Of a stretch of DNA of 64,000 nt, positions 26,548-34,505 are shown one piece after another. Below the pieces are notes generated by a model, which had not been told where the DNA came from, searched no databases, and saw only the letters and a list, made by a program, of their open reading frames with translations. Source of the stretch: Chryseobacterium pennae. GTDB taxonomy: Bacteria > Bacteroidota > Bacteroidia > Flavobacteriales > Weeksellaceae. The position numbers and the translations under genes are program-made. The stretch covers positions 124,001-188,000 of the forward strand of contig NZ_QNVT01000004.1 in NCBI RefSeq assembly GCF_003385515.1. Direction: 5' to 3'. Each line of letters begins with the position of its first letter. Positions within the stretch are counted from its first letter, which is position 1.

Positions 26548-26583
26548 TCCTCAATAATTATTTTCTAAGGTGGATCTTCAGGT

Positions 26584-27498
26584 TCACTGAGCAATATTAA
26601 TATTTCTCGGGTGATAAGTTAAGATAACATCCCTCAGCTCTTCTGTCTTCAGGTGAGTGTAAATTTCCGTTGTAGTAATGCTGGAATGTCCCAGCATTTC
26701 CTGAATATAACGAAGATCTGCACCGTTCTGCAGCAAATGCGTTGCAAAAGAATGTCTGAAGGTATGTGGAGAAATTTTCTTATTAACTCCTGCCTTATCT
26801 GTAAGTTCCTTAATAATAAGAAATACGATTACTCTTGACATGGAAGTGCCACGGCTGTTCAAAAACAGAGTGTCTTCATATTTCTTATTGATTTTCCCTT
26901 TAGAGCGTACCTCTTTGATATAGCTTTCCAGCAGTTCAGCTGTGTAATCAGCCAAAGGCACAAAACGAGTTTTGTTCCCTTTTCCGTGTACTTTAATATA
27001 TTGCTCCCTGAAGTTGATATTCGAAATCTTCAGGTCGATCAGCTCAGACACACGGAGTCCGCAACCATAGAGTACCTCAATGATACACTGGTTTCTTTTT
27101 CCGAGATCTGTATTGACCTCAATGGCGGCAATAATTTTATTAATATCCGGCAGGCTTAAAGTATCCGGCAGATACAGTCCCAGTTTAGGGCCTTCAAGTA
27201 ACGCTGCTGGGTTGTCTTCACGATATTCATCTTCCAGCAGAAATTTGAAGAAGGCTTTGATGGATGATATCCACCTAGCCTGTGATCGCTCACTGAATTT
27301 CTGTTTAGAAAGATTGAAAATGTATTCCTGCAGGTTTTCGTAACCGATAGAATCTGGACCGACGTTTGCCAGATCTTCTTCTGCGTAATCTTTTAGTTTC
27401 TTAATGTCCCGAACGTAAGCGTCGAGCGTGTTGTCTGAAAAATTTCTTTCGAAACGAAGAAATATTTCAAAATCTTTGATCTTTTCATCCCAAGTCAT
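26584..27498 (-). CDS. xerD: Site-specific tyrosine recombinase XerD
   Basis: A 304-residue recombinase that, with XerC or alone, resolves chromosome dimers at dif during division. The SAM-like N-terminal domain is at 1-90 (FLRFERNFSDNTLDAYVRDI). Catalytic residues are all visible: Arg149 (GCGLRVSEL), Lys173 (HGKGNKTR), His245 and Arg248 (HTFRHSFATH), His271 (LGHSSITTT) and nucleophile Tyr280 (IYTHL). No phage or integron context surrounds it, so it is the housekeeping enzyme. Six bases follow the stop of the deaminase gene. Confidence 0.95.
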   Translation of the reverse strand: MTWDEKIKDFEIFLRFERNFSDNTLDAYVRDIKKLKDYAEEDLANVGPDSIGYENLQEYIFNLSKQKFSERSQARWISSIKAFFKFLLEDEYREDNPAALLEGPKLGLYLPDTLSLPDINKIIAAIEVNTDLGKRNQCIIEVLYGCGLRVSELIDLKISNINFREQYIKVHGKGNKTRFVPLADYTAELLESYIKEVRSKGKINKKYEDTLFLNSRGTSMSRVIVFLIIKELTDKAGVNKKISPHTFRHSFATHLLQNGADLRYIQEMLGHSSITTTEIYTHLKTEELRDVILTYHPRNINIAQ

Positions 27499-27504
27499 TT
27501 GTGC

Positions 27505-27927
27505 TTATTTTTTTAGTTCACAGTCCGATATTTGTTCTATTTCAATGTTATGGCCTCTCAGGAACGATATCCCATCGTCATCTGAATACTCATTAATATA
27601 CACCAGTCTTGTAATACCTGCCTGAAGGATCAGCTTACTGCATTCCTTACAAGGGGACAATGTTAAATATAACGTTGCGCCTTTTGCAGATTGTGTAGAT
27701 GCTGCCAGCTTCAAAATAGCGTTGGCTTCCGCATGCAGTACATACCAGTGCGTTTTTCCCTCTCCATCTTCACAGCAGTTCTCGAATCCCATAGGAGTTC
27801 CGTTGTAGCCATCTGAAATAATCATCCTATCTTTTACGATAAGAGCCCCTACCTGTTTTCTCTTACAGTAGGAGAGTTGTGCCCATTCTTGGGCCATTTT
27901 TAGATAAGCTTTATCAAACTTATTCAT
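27505..27927 (-). CDS. dCMP deaminase family protein
   Basis: A 140-residue zinc deaminase, most like deoxycytidylate deaminase that makes dUMP for dTTP synthesis. Zinc and catalytic motif: HAEANAIL (His and proton-shuttling Glu), and PCKECSKL. The extra Cys/His cluster GFENCCEDGEGKTHW is typical of dCMP deaminases. Co-directional with xerD (six-base gap) and enoyl-CoA hydratase (52-base gap). Confidence 0.9.
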   Translation of the reverse strand: MNKFDKAYLKMAQEWAQLSYCKRKQVGALIVKDRMIISDGYNGTPMGFENCCEDGEGKTHWYVLHAEANAILKLAASTQSAKGATLYLTLSPCKECSKLILQAGITRLVYINEYSDDDGISFLRGHNIEIEQISDCELKK

Positions 27928-27979
27928 ACCGCAGCATTAGTTTTTTCGAAATAATTTGGATTAAAATCTTTTTGAAAGA

Positions 27980-28747
27980 TTAGAAGTTTGGCTTTCTTTT
28001 CTCTAGGAAAGCTGTTACTCCTTCTTTCTTATCTTCCATTTCAAAAAGTTCTCCGAAATACTTGATTTCAGTCTCGAAACCTTTATCCGTGTCCGATAAA
28101 TTCACGGCGTTAATCGCCTTCGATATTGCCATTGGTGAATTATAGGCAATAGCGTTCGCTAATTCTTTCGTTTTGGTTAATAATTCTTCAATAGGGTATA
28201 CTTCATTTACCAATCCAATTTCTTTTGCTTTTTGAGCAGGAATCATTTTGGCAGAGAAGATCATTTCGTTGGCAATACCTTTTCCGACAAGTTTGGGAAG
28301 CCTTTGAGTTCCTCCGTACCCAGGAATAAGTCCTAAGGTTACTTCAGGAAGCCCCAGTCTGGCATTCTCCGATGCATATCTGATGTGGCATGCCATAGCA
28401 AGCTCTAAACCTCCCCCTAATGCAAAACCATTTACGGCAGCAATGACAGGTTTAGATAGATTTTCAATTTTGTTGAACAATGTATTTTGTCCGTTTCTTG
28501 CAAGTTCCTCAGCTTTTTCCTGTCCGAAGTCACTGAATTCCTTGATGTCAGCTCCAGCTACAAATGATTTTTCTCCACTGCCTGTAAGGATAATTACCCT
28601 GCAGGAAGTGTCAGAATTAAGCTCATCCAATGCTGTACTGATCTCCTGAATAGTCTTTGCATTCAATGCATTTAAACTTTCAGGTCTGTTTATTGTAATG
28701 ATAGATAATTTATCTTCCTTATTTAATAATATATTTTCGTAACTCAT
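27980..28747 (-). CDS. Enoyl-CoA hydratase/isomerase (crotonase family)
   Basis: A 255-residue enzyme of beta-oxidation type. Oxyanion-hole residues lie in KSFVAGADIKEF and NGFALGGGLELAMACH; the two catalytic glutamates are expected in GGLELAMAC and LGLPEVTLGLIPGYGGTQRL, both present. The length is that of a stand-alone hydratase. No other beta-oxidation genes are in this window, so the acyl substrate is open. Confidence 0.9.
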   Translation of the reverse strand: MSYENILLNKEDKLSIITINRPESLNALNAKTIQEISTALDELNSDTSCRVIILTGSGEKSFVAGADIKEFSDFGQEKAEELARNGQNTLFNKIENLSKPVIAAVNGFALGGGLELAMACHIRYASENARLGLPEVTLGLIPGYGGTQRLPKLVGKGIANEMIFSAKMIPAQKAKEIGLVNEVYPIEELLTKTKELANAIAYNSPMAISKAINAVNLSDTDKGFETEIKYFGELFEMEDKKEGVTAFLEKRKPNF

Positions 28748-28792
28748 TTTTCCACTTTAAAATATCATCCCCTGCAAATTATGAATTTTTTA

Positions 28793-28836
28793 CAAAAAAA
28801 AGGAAAAAATATTATTTTTTTTTTTCCTTTTTTTTA
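28793..28836 (-). terminator. AT-only hairpin after catalase
   Basis: AAAAAAAGGAAAAAAT faces ATTTTTTTTTTTTCCTTTTTTT. It sits 20 bases past the catalase stop; the stem is long but weak. Confidence 0.4.
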
Positions 28837-28854
28837 ATTTATTGTTCAATATGA

Positions 28855-30342
28855 TTATTTTGAATGATTCATCATATTTGCATCGATATTGATGTTTAGT
28901 TGTGAAGCTACTTTCATGCCAAGCTCAATATTGGCGCGGAAAAAGTGACATAATTGTCTGTTGATGATCTCCTCTCTTTTAGGTCCGTTAATTCCCTTCA
29001 TGCTTTCTACAATGTTTTGGATCAGATTGTTCCTGTCTTCCGCGTTCATCGCTTTTGAATAAAGAAGTCCCGGCTGAGTATAATGATCGCTGTCGTTATC
29101 ATTTCTGTTATAATTGGCAACATGAGCGCTATCTAATTCATACTCATAGTTTTTGTAAGAAACATCAGGTGTGATATCATCAAAACTATTAGGATGGTAA
29201 TTCGGTTTATCCTGATATTGGCTGGAATCTGCCATATAGCCATCTCTCTGATAATTATTGACTGCAAAAGGACATCTGTTCACTTCCAGCTGATGAGCGT
29301 TTACGCCCACTCTGTATCGGTGTGCATCCGGATAAGAGAACAATCTTCCCTGAAGCATCTTGTCCGGGGAGAAGCTGATACCGTTAATTAAGCTGCTTGG
29401 TGAGAATGTAGATTGTTCAACATGTGCAAAATAATTGACAGGAACTTCATTCAGTTCCATTTCTCCTACCTCGATCAACGGGTAGTCATCATGAAACCAT
29501 ACTTTTGTAACGTCAAAAGGATTCCATCTGAAATCTTTTGCCTGTTCCTCTGTCATTACCTGAATGTACATGGTCCATTTTGGGAAATCTCCATTTTCAA
29601 TAGCGTTACAAAGGTCTTCCTGAGCAAAGTCCGGATTTTTTCCAGCCATTTTTCCCGCTTCTTCATCTGTGAAGTTTTTTACTCCCTGCTTTGTTTTAAA
29701 GTGAAATTTTACCCATACTCTTTCATTTTTATCATTAATCATGGAGAAAGTATGAGATCCAAAGCCGTGCATATGTCGATAGCCATAAGGGGTTCCCCTG
29801 TCTGACATTAGTATAAGGACCTGATGAAGTGATTCAGGGTTTAAGCTCCAGAAATCCCACATCATAGTGGCACTTTTTAGATTCGTTCTTGGAAGTCGCT
29901 TTTGGGTATGAATAAAATCCGGGAATTTTTTAGCATCCTTAATAAAGAATACCGGAGTGTTGTTTCCTACAAGGTCCCAGTTTCCGTCTTCCGTATAAAA
30001 TTTTAAGGCAAATCCTCTCGGATCTCTTGCCGTATCTGCGCTTCCTTTTTCACCGCCAACTGTAGAAAAACGGGCAAACATTCTGCATGAATTTCCTACT
30101 CTCGAAAATAATTTTGCCTTAGTGTATTGGCTGATATCATGCGTTACAGTGAAGGTTCCATAGGCTCCGCTTCCCTTAGCATGTACAATTCTTTCAGGAA
30201 TTCTTTCCCTAACGAAATGCGCAAGATTTTCCTGAAGAATAAAGTCTTGCAGCAATACCGGGCCTCTTGGTCCTACCGTCTGGGAATCCTGATGCTCAAA
30301 ATAAGGTGCGCCGTTGCTTAACGTTAATTTTTTAGAATCCAT
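28855..30342 (-). CDS. katA: Monofunctional haem catalase (clade 3)
   Basis: A 495-residue catalase that disproportionates hydrogen peroxide. The distal His is in ERIVHAKGSGAYG, the distal Asn in DLVGNNTPVFF, and the proximal Tyr haem ligand in RLFSYPDAHRYR. Length is that of small-subunit clade 3 enzymes. The ATG at 30342 is used because MDSKKLTLSNGAPYF matches the family N-terminus; the open extension to 30408 does not. It is divergent from oxyR with a shared promoter region, so peroxide induction through OxyR is very likely. Confidence 0.96.
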   Translation of the reverse strand: MDSKKLTLSNGAPYFEHQDSQTVGPRGPVLLQDFILQENLAHFVRERIPERIVHAKGSGAYGTFTVTHDISQYTKAKLFSRVGNSCRMFARFSTVGGEKGSADTARDPRGFALKFYTEDGNWDLVGNNTPVFFIKDAKKFPDFIHTQKRLPRTNLKSATMMWDFWSLNPESLHQVLILMSDRGTPYGYRHMHGFGSHTFSMINDKNERVWVKFHFKTKQGVKNFTDEEAGKMAGKNPDFAQEDLCNAIENGDFPKWTMYIQVMTEEQAKDFRWNPFDVTKVWFHDDYPLIEVGEMELNEVPVNYFAHVEQSTFSPSSLINGISFSPDKMLQGRLFSYPDAHRYRVGVNAHQLEVNRCPFAVNNYQRDGYMADSSQYQDKPNYHPNSFDDITPDVSYKNYEYELDSAHVANYNRNDNDSDHYTQPGLLYSKAMNAEDRNNLIQNIVESMKGINGPKREEIINRQLCHFFRANIELGMKVASQLNINIDANMMNHSK

Positions 30343-30405
30343 ATATTGATGATTTGAATAATTGTTCTCGTATTTTCTAAATCGAAGTGTAAAGGTACTA
30401 ATTAT

Positions 30406-30439
30406 CAAATTTACTTGAATTTTTAATTGCTAATAACAA
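30406..30439 (-). promoter_or_regulatory. Predicted katA promoter
   Basis: On the minus strand TAAATTTG (plus 30406-30413) is a perfect -7 element; a TTG lies at plus 30437-30439, 23 bases upstream. Predicted start of transcription is about 30399, leaving a leader of roughly 57 bases. Confidence 0.5.
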
Positions 30440-30455
30440 AAACGTTATATCTTTG
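30427..30455 (+). promoter_or_regulatory. Predicted oxyR promoter with internal dyad
   Basis: TTG at 30427-30429, an 18-base spacer and TATCTTTG at 30448-30455. The dyad ATAAC-N6-GTTAT (30433-30448) lies inside the spacer and overlaps the -33 region of katA on the other strand, a sensible place for an OxyR operator controlling both genes. Confidence 0.55.
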
Positions 30456-30475
30456 TAATAGATAATATTAATCAA

Positions 30476-31426
30476 ATGAACATTCAGCAACTGGAGTATC
30501 TTATCGCTGTTGATAAGTATAAACATTTTGGAAAAGCGGCTCAGGCGTGCTTCATTACCCAACCTACCTTAAGTGCCATGATACAGAAATTTGAGGATGA
30601 ATTGGATGTGAAGGTTTTCGACAGAACTACCCATCCAATCCGTACTACAGATGTAGGTCTTCAGATCATCGATCAGGCCAAGGTTATTATAGAATCTGTC
30701 AATGAGCTGAAAAACAAAGCCAACCTGCTGAATAACATTTTAGGGGGAACCATCAACCTTGGAATTATCCCTACTGTTTCTTCATTTATTTTGCCTACTG
30801 AAATCTTTAAATTCTTAGAAACAAACCCTAAGATCCAGATGAATGTAAAGGAAATGACAACGGATAATATTATTAAAGCTTTGAAAGCCGGAGAGCTGGA
30901 TGCGGGGATTATCTCTACTCCTTACGATACGGCAGATGAGTTCTATCAGGATTTCCTTTTCAATGAAGAGCTGATGATCTACAGTTCCAATACTGAAGCC
31001 AATAAAAAGAATGCTTACATCATTCCTGAAGAGCTGAATGTAGAAAAAGTATGGCTGCTTGAAGAAGGAAACTGTCTGAGAAATCAGTTTGAAAATATCT
31101 GTCACCTTAAAGAAAATACCCTGAAGCCTAAAAATTTAGATTTCTTAGCTTCCAATATCCAGACTTTGGTACATATGGTAGACAAAGTTGGGGGGATCAG
31201 TATCCTTCCGGAGCTTGCCTTAAGCCAGCTTTCTGAAGAGCAGAAAAAGAATGTTTTCAGATTCAAGAAGCCTTTCCCTTACAGAGAAATCAGTATTATT
31301 TACTATAAGCCAACCTTTAAGCAGAAGATTATTGATGAATTGGCACACTCTATCAAAAATTCTTTAGAACTGAAGCTGAATTACCACGTAAGTCCGAAAG
31401 AATTTGTAAGCATAAAGCCTCAGTAA
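30476..31426 (+). CDS. oxyR: Hydrogen-peroxide-inducible regulator OxyR (LysR family)
   Basis: A 316-residue LysR-type regulator. The winged HTH is at 1-60 (QQLEYLIAVDKYKHFGKAAQACFITQPTLS). The redox pair Cys200 and Cys209 in EGNCLRNQFENICH has the same nine-residue spacing as E. coli OxyR Cys199/Cys208, so peroxide sensing by intramolecular disulfide is well supported. Residues 90-300 form the periplasmic-binding-protein-like regulatory domain. It is divergent from katA, its most likely target, and its own promoter overlaps the shared operator. Confidence 0.94.
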   Translation: MNIQQLEYLIAVDKYKHFGKAAQACFITQPTLSAMIQKFEDELDVKVFDRTTHPIRTTDVGLQIIDQAKVIIESVNELKNKANLLNNILGGTINLGIIPTVSSFILPTEIFKFLETNPKIQMNVKEMTTDNIIKALKAGELDAGIISTPYDTADEFYQDFLFNEELMIYSSNTEANKKNAYIIPEELNVEKVWLLEEGNCLRNQFENICHLKENTLKPKNLDFLASNIQTLVHMVDKVGGISILPELALSQLSEEQKKNVFRFKKPFPYREISIIYYKPTFKQKIIDELAHSIKNSLELKLNYHVSPKEFVSIKPQ

Positions 31427-31491
31427 CCAACAGGCTTTACAATGATATAAATCATTAATTTAAAGAAAATTATAATTAATAAACAAAAATT

Positions 31492-31522
31492 TTGAGTATT
31501 ACAAAAATAGTGCTTAAATTTG
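31492..31522 (+). promoter_or_regulatory. Predicted metK promoter
   Basis: TTG at 31492-31494 (within TTTTG), a 20-base spacer and TAAATTTG at 31515-31522. Predicted start of transcription near 31529, a few bases before the riboswitch aptamer. Confidence 0.65.
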
Positions 31523-31535
31523 CTGACGTTTATTA

Positions 31536-31590
31536 ACGAGGAAAAATTTGACCTGATTGCAACCTCTATAAAAAAATGCTAAAACAGTAT
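31536..31590 (+). promoter_or_regulatory. SAM-II-type S-adenosylmethionine riboswitch
   Basis: The order of conserved SAM-II elements is present: P1 GAGG (31538-31541) pairing with CCTC (31563-31566), the loop ATTTGACCTGATTGCAA, an A/T-rich link, and ATGCTAAAA. CTG in the loop (31553-31555) can form a pseudoknot with CAG (31585-31587). It ends 70 bases before metK, the SAM synthetase gene, which fits product feedback. The exact 3' pairing is less canonical than in alphaproteobacterial examples; a SAM-V relative is the alternative. Confidence 0.75.
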
Positions 31591-31659
31591 TCTTTTTGGG
31601 CAATTTTTATTCTTATTTTTCTTCAACACTATTTTTTAATCTAAAAAACAAAGAATAAT

Positions 31660-32940
31660 ATGTCTTATTTATTTACATCTGAATCAGTTTCAGAAGGACA
31701 TCCGGATAAAATTGCCGACCAAATCTCCGATGCATTAATCGACCATTTTTTAGCATACGATAAAACATCAAAAGTAGCATGTGAAACTCTTGTAACTACC
31801 GGACAGGTGGTATTGGCAGGAGAAGTGAAATCTGATGCTTACCTTGATGTTCAGACGATTGCCAGAGAAGTAATTAACGGAATTGGGTATACAAAAGGTG
31901 AGTATATGTTCAATGGAGATTCATGTGGAGTAATCTCTGCAATTCATGAACAGTCCCCTGATATCAACCAAGGGGTTGACAGAGCGGTAAATGATGAGTC
32001 TTTTGAAGCTAAAGCAAACGCTCAGGGAGCTGGTGACCAGGGAATGATGTTTGGATATGCTACGAACGAGACGGCTAATTATATGCCTCTTGCTTTGGAC
32101 TTAGCACACACGATCCTTAAAGAACTTTCTGCGATCAGAAGAGAAAATAAAGAGATTGCTTACTTACGTCCTGATGCGAAAAGCCAGGTTACGATTGAAT
32201 ACTCTGATGACCATAAGCCAATCAGAATTGATTCTATCGTAGTTTCTACTCAGCATGATGACTTCGGAGCAGAAGAAGAGATGCTGAACAAGATCCGTGA
32301 AGATATCAAGAATATCCTTGTTCCCAGAGTTGTTGCTCAGCAGACTGAAGAAATCAAAGCTCTTTTCAACGATCAGATCAAATATCACATCAACCCTACA
32401 GGTAAATTTGTAATCGGTGGTCCTCACGGAGATACTGGTCTTACAGGTAGAAAGATCATCGTAGATACTTATGGTGGTAAAGGGGCTCACGGTGGCGGTG
32501 CTTTCTCTGGAAAAGATCCTTCAAAAGTAGACAGAAGTGCTGCATATGCAACAAGACACATTGCTAAAAACCTTGTAGCAGCTGGTATTGCTGACGAGGT
32601 CCTAGTACAGGTTTCTTATGCGATTGGAGTGGCTGAACCTTGTGGTCTGTACATCAATACCTATGGAACAGCTAAAGTTGATCTTCACGATGGAGATATT
32701 GCTAAAAAAGTATCTACCATTTTCGATTTAAGACCTTATGCTATTGAGCAGAACTTAAAACTAAGAAATCCTATCTATCAGGAAACGGCTTCTTACGGAC
32801 ACATGGGGAAGGAACATTATGTGGCTGATAAAACCTTCAACAAAGGGCATAAGAATGAGCTTACATTGGAAGGTCTTGAGTTCTTTACTTGGGAAAAACT
32901 AGACAAAGTTGACGAAATTAAAGCCGCTTTCGGAATTTAA
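31660..32940 (+). CDS. metK: S-adenosylmethionine synthetase
   Basis: A 426-residue enzyme that makes SAM from methionine and ATP. Motifs: [19 protein letters not shown] at the N-terminus (catalytic His), [12 protein letters not shown] hexapeptide region, and [18 protein letters not shown] near 287-304 (P-loop-like). The enzyme is cytosolic and tetrameric in the family. The leader carries a SAM-II-type riboswitch, so it is probably repressed by its own product. Confidence 0.97.
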   Translation: MSYLFTSESVSEGHPDKIADQISDALIDHFLAYDKTSKVACETLVTTGQVVLAGEVKSDAYLDVQTIAREVINGIGYTKGEYMFNGDSCGVISAIHEQSPDINQGVDRAVNDESFEAKANAQGAGDQGMMFGYATNETANYMPLALDLAHTILKELSAIRRENKEIAYLRPDAKSQVTIEYSDDHKPIRIDSIVVSTQHDDFGAEEEMLNKIREDIKNILVPRVVAQQTEEIKALFNDQIKYHINPTGKFVIGGPHGDTGLTGRKIIVDTYGGKGAHGGGAFSGKDPSKVDRSAAYATRHIAKNLVAAGIADEVLVQVSYAIGVAEPCGLYINTYGTAKVDLHDGDIAKKVSTIFDLRPYAIEQNLKLRNPIYQETASYGHMGKEHYVADKTFNKGHKNELTLEGLEFFTWEKLDKVDEIKAAFGI

Positions 32941-32965
32941 TTTTTTCTATAAACTAAATATTATG

Positions 32966-32999
32966 AACTGCTTTATCTTCTGATAAGGCAGTTTTTTTT
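32966..32999 (+). terminator. Intrinsic terminator of metK
   Basis: AACTGCTTTATC pairs with GATAAGGCAGTT (one G-T) and is followed by eight T, 26 bases past the metK stop. Confidence 0.85.
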
Positions 33000-33025
33000 A
33001 ATTTTACACCTTAATTAATTGAGAG

Positions 33026-33517
33026 ATGATGAATTTTCGAACTGCAATTGCCATTCTATCCCTGTTTTTACTGAGTAATTTGGTAAAAGCACAATATACT
33101 ATGCATAAAATGATCAGCGTAGGATATACCTACCAGAATCAAAGCTTTGGAGAAGTGGGAGGAAAGTTGCTTTTTCTTAAAAATGATGATGTAATTTACA
33201 GATTGGGTGGTTCTGCCCTGATGGGAGTGGCAGATTCAAAATTTGCTATCATGCCGAAGCTTCAGGCGGATGTTCTGCTTAATTTTGAGAAGAATGTAGA
33301 TTTTTACCATTCTTATTACTTTTTAATGGGAGCGGAAGGAACCAATAAATATATTGCACCTAAAATTGGAGTTACCTTATTTGGGATGTTAGACCTTACC
33401 GGGGGCTATGCTTTCCCTATTGGAGATGCCCGATTAAACGGAAAAGAAATGAAAGGTCTGAATATTAATTTTACATTAAATATCCCTACTGTATTCATTC
33501 ATGACATGTTTAAATGA
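33026..33517 (+). CDS. Exported protein of unknown function, possible small outer-membrane barrel
   Basis: A 163-residue protein with a signal peptide (RTAIAILSLFLLSNLVKAQ). The mature part is strand-rich with alternating aromatic residues (ISVGYTYQNQSFGEVGGKLLF, YFLMGAEGTNKYIAPKIGVTLFGMLDLTGGYAFPIG) and ends with NFTLNIPTVFIHDMFK. This resembles the conserved small barrel-like exported proteins of flavobacteria, but no family is recognised. Stands alone between the metK terminator and the sigma-factor gene. Either of two consecutive ATGs (33026 or 33029) may be used. Confidence 0.65.
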   Translation: MMNFRTAIAILSLFLLSNLVKAQYTMHKMISVGYTYQNQSFGEVGGKLLFLKNDDVIYRLGGSALMGVADSKFAIMPKLQADVLLNFEKNVDFYHSYYFLMGAEGTNKYIAPKIGVTLFGMLDLTGGYAFPIGDARLNGKEMKGLNINFTLNIPTVFIHDMFK

Positions 33518-33712
33518 TTTTTTTTAAATTTTTATAGCGAAAATTTAATAATTGCTTAACAGTTATTAAAAATTTATTATATTTACGCCATAATATAATT
33601 GTACCGCCTATCGAAGAGACTCTACTCTGAAGAACTGTTTTGTATATACAGCAAAAACCAGATAATGTATCTGGGCGATAGCTGGGCTGCAAATATTATA
33701 TTGAGAAGAGTT

Positions 33713-34303
33713 ATGAAATCAAAATCGGATAGTTTATTAATTTCACTTTACCAGAAAGGTGATGAAGAGGCTTTGTCAACCCTTATTCATCGTCACCAGA
33801 GAGAACTTTTTACATTCATTTTTTATAAAATTAATGATGAAGATTTAGCCAATGATGTTTTTCAGGATACTTTCATGAAAATTATTGTGATGCTAAAAGA
33901 AGGACGTTACAACGAAGAGGGTAAATTTATCCTTTGGGCGAAAAGAATCTCACACAACCTTATTATTGATCATTTCCGATCAAAATCCAAAAATATCAAA
34001 GTTTCAGAGACTACATTTGAAACGGATGAATATTCTATTTTTGACCTGATCAGAGAACCATCTGAAAATATTGAAGATCAGCTGGTAACTAATCAGATTC
34101 AGGAAGATCTGCTCAGAATGCTGCAATTTCTTCCCCTCAATCAGCAGGAAGTAATCAAATTGAGGTTTTTTGACGGATTGAGTTTTAAGGAAATTGCCGA
34201 TCATACCGATATGAGTATTAATACTACATTAGGTAGAGTAAGATATGCGCTTATAAACCTGAGAAAAATCATGGATGAAAATAACATAATATTAACCAGA
34301 TAG
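33713..34303 (+). CDS. ECF-type RNA polymerase sigma factor
   Basis: A 196-residue sigma-70 family protein. Region 2 covers about 25-95 (LIHRHQRELFTFIFYKI, DLANDVFQDTFMKI, WAKRISHNLIIDHFRSKSK) and region 4 about 135-190 (LPLNQQEVIKLRFFDGLSFKEIADHTDMSINTTLGRVRYALINLRK). The ATG at 33713 is preferred over a TTG at 33599 since MKSKSDSLLISLYQKGDEEAL is the usual N-terminus. No anti-sigma factor with a membrane segment follows; instead there is a 44-codon gene at 34351. Confidence 0.9.
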   Translation: MKSKSDSLLISLYQKGDEEALSTLIHRHQRELFTFIFYKINDEDLANDVFQDTFMKIIVMLKEGRYNEEGKFILWAKRISHNLIIDHFRSKSKNIKVSETTFETDEYSIFDLIREPSENIEDQLVTNQIQEDLLRMLQFLPLNQQEVIKLRFFDGLSFKEIADHTDMSINTTLGRVRYALINLRKIMDENNIILTR

Positions 34304-34350
34304 ATAATATTTTGTAAAATTTCACGTTTTAAGGAAAACATACTTCGCTT

Positions 34351-34485
34351 ATGAAAAAAAATGACTCCTTAAAAGTGAAAACTTTGAAACCTAAAAAACA
34401 AACCATCGATTTTCTGCTCAATTTTTCTAAAAGCCTTGAAATTGTGAAAAGCAAGAGCAAGAATTATCCTATTACAAAAAATTAA
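34351..34485 (+). CDS. 44-residue basic protein behind the sigma factor
   Basis: An open frame of 44 codons (MKKNDSLKVKTLKPKKQTIDF... ending YPITKN) between the sigma-factor gene (ends 34303) and yjjG. It has a Lys-rich N-terminal half, then an amphipathic helix-like TIDFLLNFSKSLEIVKSKSK. Codon use is normal for the window, and the layout (short protein 47 bases behind an ECF factor) suggests a conserved linked gene. It could be a small regulator or anti-sigma partner; function is not known. Evidence is frame, start and context only. Confidence 0.6.
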   Translation: MKKNDSLKVKTLKPKKQTIDFLLNFSKSLEIVKSKSKNYPITKN

Positions 34486-34491
34486 AATTAC

Positions 34492-34499
34492 TAACTTTG
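34492..34499 (+). promoter_or_regulatory. TAACTTTG -7 element just before yjjG
   Basis: A perfect TAnnTTTG match whose last base is six bases before the ATG at 34506; a leaderless or nearly leaderless yjjG message would result. No clear TTG -33 element is present. Confidence 0.4.
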
Positions 34500-34505
34500 T
34501 GCTGT

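Noticed and set aside
28801..28840. Poly-T tract as a phase-variable repeat
   Set aside because: The T-runs lie after the catalase stop and upstream of a gene on the same strand; no coding or promoter spacing effect can be shown from one sequence.
29413..29805. 130-codon frame opposite the catalase gene
   Set aside because: Fully inside katA on the other strand; no family features.
31441..31456. Hairpin AATGAT/ATCATT after oxyR as a terminator
   Set aside because: Only six weak pairs and no T-run; not strong enough to call.
33599..33712. N-terminal extension of the ECF sigma factor from a TTG
   Set aside because: The extra 38 residues do not resemble sigma-factor sequence, and a normal ATG start follows.
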